Assembly (NCBI GenBank): GCA_030840545.1
Contig: JAVEEH010000080.1
Span: forward strand, 1-14,849
Direction: 5' to 3'
DNA from: Frankiaceae bacterium
Lineage (GTDB): Bacteria > Actinomycetota > Actinomycetes > JAFAQI01
DNA length: 14,849 nucleotides
A model generated the notes under the pieces. That model had not been told where the DNA came from. It made no database searches and saw only the letters and a program-made list of their open reading frames with translations. The translations under genes were made by a program, and so were the position numbers. This document shows, one piece after another, positions 1-7,152 of this stretch (its first letter is position 1; every line of letters begins with the position of its first letter).

Positions 1-184
1 CGCGCATCTCCGCGACCCCGCCCACATCGACGAGCACGCTCGGATATGCCAGCCGCAGCCGCAGCAGCGGGATCAGGCTCTGTCCGCCCGCCAGCACCTT
101 GGCGTCCTCGCCGCGCTCGGTCAGGGCAGCGACCGCCTCATCGACCGACCCTGCCTTCACGTAGTCGAACTCCGGAGGAATCAC
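1..184 (-). CDS. coxM: CO dehydrogenase-family FAD-binding (medium) subunit, N-terminal part
   Basis: This is the 5' end of the FAD-binding subunit of a molybdenum hydroxylase, which passes electrons from the 2Fe-2S small subunit to the quinone or respiratory acceptor. Only 61 codons lie in the window and the gene continues past the left edge. The start is GTG at 184-182, which overlaps the coxL stop as GTGA; a GGGAGGA ribosome-binding site sits just upstream inside the end of coxL. The visible protein begins VIPPEFDYVKAGSVDEAV and carries AGGQSLIPLLRLRLA from residue 32. AGGQS is the first FAD-pyrophosphate motif of the CoxM/xanthine dehydrogenase FAD family. It is the third gene of an S-L-M operon, the order typical of form II CODH-like enzymes. 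Family assignment is firm; the substrate of the complex is not known from sequence. Confidence 0.9.
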   Translation of the reverse strand, partial: MIPPEFDYVKAGSVDEAVAALTERGEDAKVLAGGQSLIPLLRLRLAYPSVLVDVGGVAEMR

Positions 185-2586
185 GACGTTCCTCCCTGAA
201 GTGCGCGCCAGATCCGCTCCGGACTGCAGGGCATGCGCACATCGTTGATTCCGCGCGGACGCAGCGCGTCGACGATCGCGTTGACCACGGCTGGTGTGGA
301 CGCGATCGTCCCGGCCTCGCCGACTCCCTTGACCCCCAGCGGGTTGGACGTCGCCGGGGTCTCGGTTCGGTCGGTGGTGAAGTGCGGCAGGTCGGCCGCC
401 GACGGGACGTAGTAGTCGACCATCGAGCCGGTGGTCAGGTTGCCCTCGGCGTCGTAGACCGCTTCTTCGTAGAGCGCCTGCGCGATGCCCTGCGCCAGAC
501 CCCCGTGCACCTGCCCTTCGACGATCATCGGGTTGATGACCTTTCCGACGTCGTCGACCGCGACGTACTTGCGGATCGTCGGGAACCCCGTCTCGGTGTC
601 GATGTCGACGGCGCACAGATGCGTGCCGTGCGGGAACGAGAAGTTCTCGGGGTCCATGACGTAGTCGCTGTTGAGCGTCGGCTCCATCCCGTCCGGCAGG
701 TTGTGCCCGGCGAACGTCGCCAACGCGATCTGCTGGATCGGCAACGACGCTTCGGGAGAACCCTTGACCGAGAAGGTGCCGCCGGCGAAGTCGACGTCCC
801 CCTCCGCCGCCTCGAGCAGGTGAGCCGCGACGCGACGCGCCTTCTCCACGACCTTGCCGCAAGCGAGATGTACGGCGACGCCGCCGACGACCAGCGACCG
901 GGAGCCGTAGGTGTCCATGCCTTGCGGCGCCGCCCGGGTGTCACTGTGCACGACCTCGACATCCTCGAACGGCACACCGAGCGCATCGGCCGCGATCTGC
1001 GACCACGCGGTCACGTGCCCCTGACCGTGCGGCGCGGTGCCGGTGACGACCTCGACCTTGCCGGTCGGCAGCATCCGGATCGACGCCGCCTCCCATCCGC
1101 CGGCGCCGTAGGACAGCGTCCCCAGCACCCGCGACGGCGCAAGACCGCACATCTCCGTGAACGTGGAGATGCCGATGCCGAGCTGCACCGGGTCGTTGCT
1201 CTCCCGCCGCTGCTGCTGCTCGCGCCGCAACCCGTCGTAGTCGAAAAGCTCCATCGCCTTCGCCGTCGCCGCTTCGTAGTTGCCACTGTCGTAGGTGAGG
1301 CCGGCGATCGTCTCGTAGGGAAACTCGTCGTGGCTGATCCAGTTCTTCTTGCGCAGCTCCATCGGGTCCATGCCGAGCTCTGCGGCAAGCTCGTCCATGA
1401 TTCGCTCGACGCCGAAGGTCGCCTCCGGACGGCCGGCGCCGCGGTAGGCGTCGGTCGGCGTCTTCGTCGTGAAGACGCCGTGACAGGTGAACGAGTAGGC
1501 CTGCATCTTGTAGATCGCGTTGAACATGAAGGCACCCAGAATCGGTACGCCGGGCGTGACGAGCTGCAGGTAGGCGCCCAGGTCTGCCATGAGCTCGACC
1601 TTGAGCCCGAGCAGCGTCCCGTCGCTCTTGGCTGCGACCTCGATGTCCTGGATCTGGTCGCGCCCGTGGATCGTCGCCTGGTAGCCCTCGCTGCGCGACT
1701 CCGTCCACTTCACCGGTCGGCCCAGCCGGCGCGCGACGAGCAACGCCAGGACCTCCTCGGCGTAGACGTTGAGCTTCGAGCCGAAACCACCACCGACGTC
1801 GGGCGCGATGACACGCAGCTTCTGCTCGGGGGTGCCGGTGACCATCGCGAGCATCAACCGCAGGATGTGCGGGATCTGAGTGGTCGAGTAGACCGTGTAC
1901 TCCTCGCTTGCCGGCAGGGGTGTGACGACCACGCCGCGCGGCTCCATCGCGGTGGGGATCAGCCGCTGCTGGATGAAGCGGCGCTTCACGACGACGTCGG
2001 CCTGCTTCGCGACCGCGTCGTAGTCACCGTTGGCGAACGGCCAGGTGAAGCAACGGTTGGTGCCCGCGTCGGTGTGCACGAGCACCTTGTCGGTCAGCGC
2101 CTCCTCCATGTCGACGACGGCCGGCAGCGGCTCGTAGTCGACCTCGATCGCCTCGAGCGCGTCCGCGGCGGCGTAGCGGTCGCGGGCGACGACCACGGCC
2201 ACGCCGTCACCGACGTAGCGCACCTCGTCGACGGCGAGGGGCGGGTGCGGCGGCTGTTTCATGTCGGCAGTCACGGGCCACGCGCACGGCAGCGACCCCT
2301 GCTCGGCGGCCAGGTCGGCGCCGCTGTAGGCAGCGAAGACTCCGGGGCGTGCCAGCGCGGCCGACACGTCGACGCGGAGGATCTTCGCGTGCGCCATCGG
2401 GCTGCGCAGGACCGCCATGTGGACCATGCCGGGGAGCTGGATGTTGTCGGTCCAGTTGGTCTGCCCGGTGACGAGCCGGGCGTCTTCCTTGCGCAGCCGG
2501 GCCCGGCCGATCTCGATCCGTCCGTCCGGGTCGGACACCTCGCTCGCGACCTCGGTGGCGATCATGCCTGCGTCGATCTCGCTCAT
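181..2586 (-). CDS. coxL: Form II aerobic CO dehydrogenase-like molybdopterin large subunit
   Basis: This is the 801-residue molybdenum-cofactor (MCD) subunit of a xanthine oxidase-family hydroxylase, which would oxidise its substrate at a Mo centre and pass electrons to CoxS and CoxM. The small aldehyde oxidase a/b-hammerhead domain covers roughly residues 25-150 and the two Mo-binding domains follow. Visible motifs are GGGFGSK (265-271), AYRGAGR (380-386), GTAPHGQGH (516-524) and GVGEAGT (754-760) with the likely catalytic Glu757. The active-site loop is AYRGAGR rather than the AYxCSFR of genuine form I CO dehydrogenases, so the S-selanylcysteine of the Cu-Mo site is absent. The start at 2586 overlaps the coxS stop as ATGA and has an AAGGGGG site 7 bases upstream. 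The open frame extends further upstream to 2928, but that part lies over coxS and is not coding. CO oxidation is possible but unproven; a purine, aldehyde or other heterocycle substrate is equally likely. Confidence 0.92.
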   Translation of the reverse strand: MSEIDAGMIATEVASEVSDPDGRIEIGRARLRKEDARLVTGQTNWTDNIQLPGMVHMAVLRSPMAHAKILRVDVSAALARPGVFAAYSGADLAAEQGSLPCAWPVTADMKQPPHPPLAVDEVRYVGDGVAVVVARDRYAAADALEAIEVDYEPLPAVVDMEEALTDKVLVHTDAGTNRCFTWPFANGDYDAVAKQADVVVKRRFIQQRLIPTAMEPRGVVVTPLPASEEYTVYSTTQIPHILRLMLAMVTGTPEQKLRVIAPDVGGGFGSKLNVYAEEVLALLVARRLGRPVKWTESRSEGYQATIHGRDQIQDIEVAAKSDGTLLGLKVELMADLGAYLQLVTPGVPILGAFMFNAIYKMQAYSFTCHGVFTTKTPTDAYRGAGRPEATFGVERIMDELAAELGMDPMELRKKNWISHDEFPYETIAGLTYDSGNYEAATAKAMELFDYDGLRREQQQRRESNDPVQLGIGISTFTEMCGLAPSRVLGTLSYGAGGWEAASIRMLPTGKVEVVTGTAPHGQGHVTAWSQIAADALGVPFEDVEVVHSDTRAAPQGMDTYGSRSLVVGGVAVHLACGKVVEKARRVAAHLLEAAEGDVDFAGGTFSVKGSPEASLPIQQIALATFAGHNLPDGMEPTLNSDYVMDPENFSFPHGTHLCAVDIDTETGFPTIRKYVAVDDVGKVINPMIVEGQVHGGLAQGIAQALYEEAVYDAEGNLTTGSMVDYYVPSAADLPHFTTDRTETPATSNPLGVKGVGEAGTIASTPAVVNAIVDALRPRGINDVRMPCSPERIWRALQGGTS

Positions 2587-3068
2587 CGGGTCGCCCCCTT
2601 GAGCTCGGCCGCCGCCTGCAGCACGGCCTCGACGATGTTCTGGTAACCCGTGCACCGGCACAAGTTGCCCTCGAGCCCCTCCCGCACGTCCCGTTCGGTG
2701 GGAGCCGGGTTGTCCCGCAGCAGGTCGACTGCCGCCATGATCATCCCCGGCGTGCAGTAGCCGCACTGGAGCGCATGCTTCTCGTGGAAGGCCTTCTGCA
2801 CCGGGTGCCATGCGCCGCTCGGCCCGTCTCCGGCCAGCCCCTGGATCGTCGTCACGACACTGCCGTCGACCTGGACCGCCAGCACACTGCAGCTCTTCAC
2901 GGCCTTGCCGTCGAGATCGACGGTGCACGCACCGCAGTTGGACGTGTCACAGCCGATCGGTGTGCCAGTGCGCCCGAGCCGGTCGCGCAGATAGTGGACG
3001 AGCAGCAGTCGTGGCTCGACGTCGTCGTCGTAGCTCACACCGTCGACTGTCATTCGGATGCGGGTCAT
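2583..3068 (-). CDS. coxS: CO dehydrogenase-family 2Fe-2S small subunit
   Basis: This 161-residue iron-sulphur subunit relays electrons from the Mo subunit to the FAD subunit. The N-terminal plant-ferredoxin-type cluster is ligated by C40, C45, C48 and C60 (GCDTSNCGAC spacing). The C-terminal helical-domain cluster is ligated by C102, C105, C137 and C139 (QCGYCTPGM and LCRCTGY). All eight ligands are present and the length is normal for the family. The ATG at 3068 is preceded by GGAGGG four bases upstream, and the protein begins MTRIRMTVDGVSY, the usual CoxS N-terminus. The frame stays open to 3422, but everything beyond 3068 lies over the promoter and the divergent Nudix gene. It is the first gene of the coxS-coxL-coxM operon, with an ATGA overlap to coxL. 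Confidence 0.95.
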   Translation of the reverse strand: MTRIRMTVDGVSYDDDVEPRLLLVHYLRDRLGRTGTPIGCDTSNCGACTVDLDGKAVKSCSVLAVQVDGSVVTTIQGLAGDGPSGAWHPVQKAFHEKHALQCGYCTPGMIMAAVDLLRDNPAPTERDVREGLEGNLCRCTGYQNIVEAVLQAAAELKGATR

Positions 3069-3094
3069 GGATCCCTCCGGGCTCGACGAGTTCG

Positions 3095-3123
3095 AACCTA
3101 GGCACGCCGCTGCGAACTGTCGA
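3095..3123 (-). promoter_or_regulatory. Promoter of the coxSLM operon
   Basis: Read on the minus strand, a TCGACA -35 element (3123-3118) is followed by exactly 17 bases and then a TAGGTT -10 element (3100-3095). This is a good match to the housekeeping actinobacterial promoter (TTGACA, 17 bp, TANNNT). Transcription should begin near 3088, giving a leader of about 20 bases that contains the GGAGGG ribosome-binding site of coxS. No operator or riboswitch is obvious in this short leader. Confidence 0.65.
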
Positions 3124-3163
3124 TGGCTGATCCGGGCGGTCCGCCCTGGTCGCGCTGGGCGGC

Positions 3164-3169
3164 TAGCGT
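3164..3169 (+). promoter_or_regulatory. Putative -10 element for a leaderless Nudix transcript
   Basis: TAGCGT fits the actinobacterial TANNNT consensus and ends 7 bases before the GTG at 3177. That places the transcription start on or next to the start codon. No convincing -35 element is seen 17-18 bases upstream and no purine-rich ribosome-binding site precedes the GTG, which is consistent with leaderless expression. Confidence is limited because a single hexamer carries the call. Confidence 0.4.
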
Positions 3170-3176
3170 CAGCGTC

Positions 3177-3686
3177 GTGTCGACGGCTCCCGAGGCAGTG
3201 CGTTTCTGCGTCAGCTGCGCAGCGCCGATGGCGACGTCCGAGGTGCGTGGAGTCGCCCGTCGCACCTGCTCGGTCTGCGGCCGGATCCACTACGTCGACC
3301 CCAAGGTCGCCGTCGGAGTCGCCGTCTTCCGCGACGACGCCCTCCTCCTGGTACGCCGGACCATGGAGCCCGCGCGTGGGCTGTGGGCGCTGCCCGGAGG
3401 CTTCCTCGACGCCGGCGAGCACCCCACCGCTGCTGCCGCGCGCGAGACGCTCGAGGAGTCGGGCGTCACGGTCACCGTCGGAGCCGTGCTGGACGTCTTC
3501 GTCAACCCGCCGGAGGAGGGAGGGGTCGTCTTCCTGCTCTACGCAGCCGACTGGCTAGCCGGCGAGCCGACGCCCGGCGACGACACCGATGCCGCCGGCT
3601 TCTTCCGGCGCACCGAGCTGCCGCCGCTCGCGTTCGCCAGCACAGCCGCCGCCGTCGCCCGGTGGCCCGCCTCAACGCAGGGATGA
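3177..3686 (+). CDS. Zinc-ribbon Nudix hydrolase
   Basis: This 169-residue protein probably hydrolyses a nucleoside diphosphate linked to another moiety. It starts with a four-cysteine zinc ribbon (C11, C14, C31, C34), as in the NudC-like subgroup. A complete Nudix box follows at about residues 75-97, reading GFLDAGE, seven residues, then RETLEESGV, which matches GX5EX7REUXEEXGU. The glutamates needed for metal binding (E90, E93, E94) are all present. I chose GTG 3177 because a leaderless -10 lies just upstream. The in-frame ATG at 3123 would overlap the -35 box of the divergent cox promoter and add an unstructured 18-residue extension. The stop overlaps the next gene as ATGA, so it is the first gene of the six-gene operon. 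The substrate cannot be read from the sequence; NAD(H), ADP-ribose, CoA derivatives or activated head groups are all possible. Confidence 0.85.
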   Translation: MSTAPEAVRFCVSCAAPMATSEVRGVARRTCSVCGRIHYVDPKVAVGVAVFRDDALLLVRRTMEPARGLWALPGGFLDAGEHPTAAAARETLEESGVTVTVGAVLDVFVNPPEEGGVVFLLYAADWLAGEPTPGDDTDAAGFFRRTELPPLAFASTAAAVARWPASTQG

Positions 3687-5974
3687 CAGACTTCCCAGCC
3701 GTGGCCCGACCCAGGATCGCCGACGCCCTTGCCGGCAAGCGGCTGCTCATCACCGGTGTGACGGGCTTCGTGGGTGAAGCCCTCCTGGAACGCGTCCTCT
3801 ACGACCTGCCGGGCACCGGGATCGTCGTGCTGGTGCGGGCCCGGGGCGGCGCGACGGCCGAGGACCGCGTGGAGCAGCTGTTGCGCAAGCCCGCGTTCCA
3901 GCGACTGCGCGACCGCGACGGTGACGCTGCCGTCGACGCACTCGTCGGCACCAGGATCAGCGTTCTCGAAGGCGAGCTCCCCCATGTCCCGGCGCTGCCC
4001 GGTGACCTCGACGTCGTCGTGCACTGCGCCGGCGAGGTCTCCTTCGACCCGCCCATCGACCAGGGGTTCGCGACCAACCTGCACGGAACGCTCGCGCTGC
4101 TGACCGCGATCGAGACAAGCGGCAGCCGCCCCCACTATGTACACGTCTCGACCGCTTATGTCGCGGGACGCCGGGCCGGGCACGTCACCGAGGGCTCACT
4201 TGACCACGCGGTCGACTGGCGCGCCGAGGCGGCGGCCGCTGAGCGGGTCCGATCTGCCGCCGAGGACGCCAGCCGCACGCCGGAGCAACTTGCCGAGTTT
4301 CTCAAGGATGCCCAGCGCGAGCACGGGACCAGCGGCGCGATGGCCGTCGCGCAGGACGCGGAGCACCGCCGTCGCGAGTGGGTGACGACCCGGTTGGTCG
4401 ACGCCGGCCGCGAACGCGCGCGCACGCTCGGATGGACCGACTGCTACACGTTCACCAAGGCGATGGCCGAGCGCGCGGTCGAGCAGACCGCCGTTCACCT
4501 TCCGCTGACGATCCTGCGCCCGAGCATCATCGAGAGCGCGCTCGAGCAGCCCTACGAGGGCTGGATCGAGGGCTTCAAGATGGCCGAGCCGATCATCCTG
4601 GCCTACGGCCGCGGTGAGCTGCCCGACTTTCCCGGCGTGCCGGACAGCACGATCGACATCGTCCCGATCGACTACGTCGTCAACGCGACCCTCGCCGCCG
4701 CCGCCGAAACACCCGAGCCGGGGACCCCGTCGTACTTCACCATCTGTTCCGGGGCCCGCAACCCGCTGAGCTTCCACACCCTGCACGCGCTGGTCCGCGA
4801 ATACTTCACCGCCAACCCGCTCGAGCAGCGGGACCGCGGCGCGGTTCGGGTGCCGGACTGGGACTGGCCGGGAGCCGAACGCGTCGACCAGCTGCTGCGA
4901 CTCGGCGAGCGCGCACACAAGACCGCCGACCGGCTGGTGACGCATCTCCCGCGGTCGGACCGAAGCCGCGGTTGGGCCCAGTCACTCGACCGGCAGAAGC
5001 GTCGGCTCGAGTTCCTGCGTCGCTATTTCGACCTCTACCGGCCCTACGCCGAAGCAGAGCTTCAGTTCTCCGACGCCCGGACACTGGCGCTGCACGAGGG
5101 ACTGCATCCCGACGACGTCGCCACGTTCGGCTTCGACGCCGCCGACATCGACTGGCCGCACTACATCCGCGACGTGCACACGCACTCGGTCACCTCGACG
5201 TTGCGGGCACTGACCGGGGGCGCGACACGGTCGGCACCGACCCGCCGCGGGCTCGACGGCAGCAGCACGGCCAACGGCCGGATCATCGCCGCCTTCGACA
5301 TGGACGGCACGCTCCTCTCGTCCAACGTCATCGAGTCCTACCTGTGGCTCCGGTTGCCGGAGCTGTCGGGTGCGGCCCGGACCCGCGAGGTCGTCGACGT
5401 CGCGCGAGCACTGCCGCGCTGGTTGCTGACCGAGCGCCGGGACCGCGGTGCGTTCCTGCGTTCGGTCTACCGGCGCTATGCAGGAGCCGACTACGAGCAG
5501 CTGCTGCGCATCGTCGACGAGCAGGTGACCGACATCGTGCTGGCGCGCTTGTCGCCGGCCGCGATCCGCACGGTCCGCGAGCATCGGAGCGCGGGCCATC
5601 ACACCGTGCTGATCACCGGTGCGATCGCGCCGCTGACCCGGCCCGTGGCGGGGTTGTTCGACGAGATCGTTGCCGCCAACCTGGCCGTCGGTGCAGACGG
5701 GCGATGCACCGGCTTCCTGCTCCGGCCGCCGCTCGTCGGTGAGGCCCGGGCTGCCTGGCTGCGGCACCGGGCCGAGCAGGACGGCTGGGATCTCTCCGCC
5801 TCCTACGCCTACGCCGACTCCCAGAGCGACCTGCCGCTCCTGCGCGCAGTCGGCAACGCCGTGGCGGTCGACCCGGACGTCGCGCTTTCCCGCTTCGCGC
5901 GGCGGCACCGGTGGCCGGTCGAGGACTGGCACGCCCTCGCGCCGAGCCGGGCGCTCGCGGGGTCCCGCCGGTGA
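3683..5974 (+). CDS. Fusion: fatty acyl-CoA reductase-like SDR + HAD-IB phosphatase-like domain
   Basis: The 763-residue protein joins two catalytic modules. The N-terminal part (about 15-500) is an extended SDR of the male-sterility/fatty acyl-CoA reductase type. It has the Rossmann motif GVTGFVG (25-31), HCAGEVSFD (114-122), VSTAYV (155-160), the catalytic pair in YTFTK (Y255, K259), and ILRPSIIE with EGWIEGFK, which are typical of acyl reductases. Such enzymes reduce acyl-CoA or acyl-ACP to aldehyde or alcohol with NADPH. The C-terminal part (about 533-755) is HAD-IB: DMDGT (539-543, nucleophile D539), LITGA (T645) and ADSQSDLPLL with D712 and D716. The usual motif III lysine appears to be arginine (GEAR, R689). 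The start ATG overlaps the Nudix stop (ATGA), and the frame's earlier ATG at 3383 lies within the Nudix gene. No signal peptide or membrane segment is evident. Family calls are firm; the acyl substrate and whether the HAD half is active are unknown. Confidence 0.85.
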   Translation: MTDFPAVARPRIADALAGKRLLITGVTGFVGEALLERVLYDLPGTGIVVLVRARGGATAEDRVEQLLRKPAFQRLRDRDGDAAVDALVGTRISVLEGELPHVPALPGDLDVVVHCAGEVSFDPPIDQGFATNLHGTLALLTAIETSGSRPHYVHVSTAYVAGRRAGHVTEGSLDHAVDWRAEAAAAERVRSAAEDASRTPEQLAEFLKDAQREHGTSGAMAVAQDAEHRRREWVTTRLVDAGRERARTLGWTDCYTFTKAMAERAVEQTAVHLPLTILRPSIIESALEQPYEGWIEGFKMAEPIILAYGRGELPDFPGVPDSTIDIVPIDYVVNATLAAAAETPEPGTPSYFTICSGARNPLSFHTLHALVREYFTANPLEQRDRGAVRVPDWDWPGAERVDQLLRLGERAHKTADRLVTHLPRSDRSRGWAQSLDRQKRRLEFLRRYFDLYRPYAEAELQFSDARTLALHEGLHPDDVATFGFDAADIDWPHYIRDVHTHSVTSTLRALTGGATRSAPTRRGLDGSSTANGRIIAAFDMDGTLLSSNVIESYLWLRLPELSGAARTREVVDVARALPRWLLTERRDRGAFLRSVYRRYAGADYEQLLRIVDEQVTDIVLARLSPAAIRTVREHRSAGHHTVLITGAIAPLTRPVAGLFDEIVAANLAVGADGRCTGFLLRPPLVGEARAAWLRHRAEQDGWDLSASYAYADSQSDLPLLRAVGNAVAVDPDVALSRFARRHRWPVEDWHALAPSRALAGSRR

Positions 5975-7152
5975 TCAACGCTCTCGAGGTCTACCGCTCG
6001 CTGCCGCGCTACGTCGTCGCTCGCGCCATCGGCGGCCGGGTGCCCGGGCTGCTCGCCGGACCGATCACGCCGCTGCGGCTCGTGCACCGCGATCCGCCAC
6101 AGTCGCGCCGGGACGGCTGGGTGCGGGTGCGCCCGCGGCTGGCCGGCATCTGCGGCAGCGACCTGGCCACCTTGTCCGGCCACACCTCGCTCTATTTCAG
6201 TGCGCTCGTGTCGATGCCGTTCGTGCCCGGTCACGAGGTGGTCGGCGAGACGATGGACGACGCACCCGGTCTCCCCCGGGGCACCCGGGTGGTGCTCGAT
6301 CCGGTGCTCGCGTGCGCTGCCCGCGGGCTGGACCCGTGCGAGGCGTGCCGCAACGAGCAGCGCAACCGCTGTGACCGGATCACCGTCGGGCACGTGTCGC
6401 CCGGGCTGCAGACCGGCTTCTGCGCTGACACCGGCGGTGGTTGGAGCGGGCAGCTCGTCGCCCACGTCTCGCAGCTGCATCCGGTGCCCGACTCCCTCGA
6501 CGACCAACGAGCGGTCCTGATCGAGCCGATGGCGTGTGCCGTGCACGCGGCTCGCCGGGCCGACGTCGGGGACGGGCAGTCGGTGCTCGTCGTCGGAGCC
6601 GGCGCAGTCGGGTTGTTCATCACCCTCGCGTTGCGCGAGCTGACGCCCGCAGCGGTCATCACGGTGGTGGCCAAGCACCGCCGGCAGGCCGAGCTGGCCC
6701 GGCTGTTCGGTGCGACCGAAGTGGTGACGCCCGGCGAGGTCGTCGGCGGTGTACGCCGGGCCACCCGGGCGCTGCGGCTGGAGCCGGAACGTGGACCCGC
6801 CTATCTCCTCGGTGGCGTCGACGTTGCGATCGACGCGGTCGGCTCACGCAGCTCGATCGACACCGCGCTGCGCACCACCAGGGCCGGCGGCCGGGTGCTG
6901 CTGGCGGGGGTGCCGGGCGAGGGCGTCGACCTGACTCCCGCGTGGTTCCGCGAGCTGCAGGTCAGCGGTGCCTACGCCAGCGCCGGCGACGCGTTCGACG
7001 TGGCCGCGGCACTCGCCGCGACGGCTCCGTTGGACGGGCTGCTCGGGGTTGCCTACCCCCTCGATCGTTGGCGCGAGGCGCTGGACCACGCCGGCGACGC
7101 CGGACGGCTGGGTACGGTCAAGGTGGCATTCGACCTGAGGGGAGCAGCGTGA
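5971..7152 (+). CDS. Zinc-dependent medium-chain alcohol/polyol dehydrogenase
   Basis: This 393-residue medium-chain dehydrogenase should interconvert an alcohol or polyol with its carbonyl using NAD(P). Likely catalytic zinc ligands are C61 (GICGSD), H88 with E89 (PGHE) and E185 (IEP). A structural zinc lobe is present as C115, C123, C126 and C134, with five extra residues between the first two cysteines compared with the common CX2CX2CX7C pattern. The coenzyme-binding GAGAVG lies at 209-214. The CGSD and IEP motifs resemble sorbitol/threonine dehydrogenase relatives more than classic ethanol dehydrogenases. GTG 5971 overlaps the previous stop as GTGA. An in-frame ATG at 5911 would lie inside the upstream gene and is unlikely. 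The position next to an acyl reductase suggests the substrate is an alcohol or ketone made or used in the same pathway. Confidence 0.88.
   Translation: MINALEVYRSLPRYVVARAIGGRVPGLLAGPITPLRLVHRDPPQSRRDGWVRVRPRLAGICGSDLATLSGHTSLYFSALVSMPFVPGHEVVGETMDDAPGLPRGTRVVLDPVLACAARGLDPCEACRNEQRNRCDRITVGHVSPGLQTGFCADTGGGWSGQLVAHVSQLHPVPDSLDDQRAVLIEPMACAVHAARRADVGDGQSVLVVGAGAVGLFITLALRELTPAAVITVVAKHRRQAELARLFGATEVVTPGEVVGGVRRATRALRLEPERGPAYLLGGVDVAIDAVGSRSSIDTALRTTRAGGRVLLAGVPGEGVDLTPAWFRELQVSGAYASAGDAFDVAAALAATAPLDGLLGVAYPLDRWREALDHAGDAGRLGTVKVAFDLRGAA

Noticed and set aside
181..2586. Form I carbon monoxide dehydrogenase
   Set aside because: The AYxCSFR active-site loop is absent (AYRGAGR instead) and the gene order is S-L-M rather than M-S-L.
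46..2646. 866-codon plus-strand open frame opposite coxL
   Set aside because: It is low-complexity Arg/Asp/Val-rich sequence with no domain motif, antisense to a conserved gene. Long antisense frames are expected at this GC content.
2587..2928. N-terminal extension of CoxL
   Set aside because: The extension is an out-of-frame reading of coxS, and the ATGA at 2583-2586 with a good ribosome-binding site gives the normal CoxL start.
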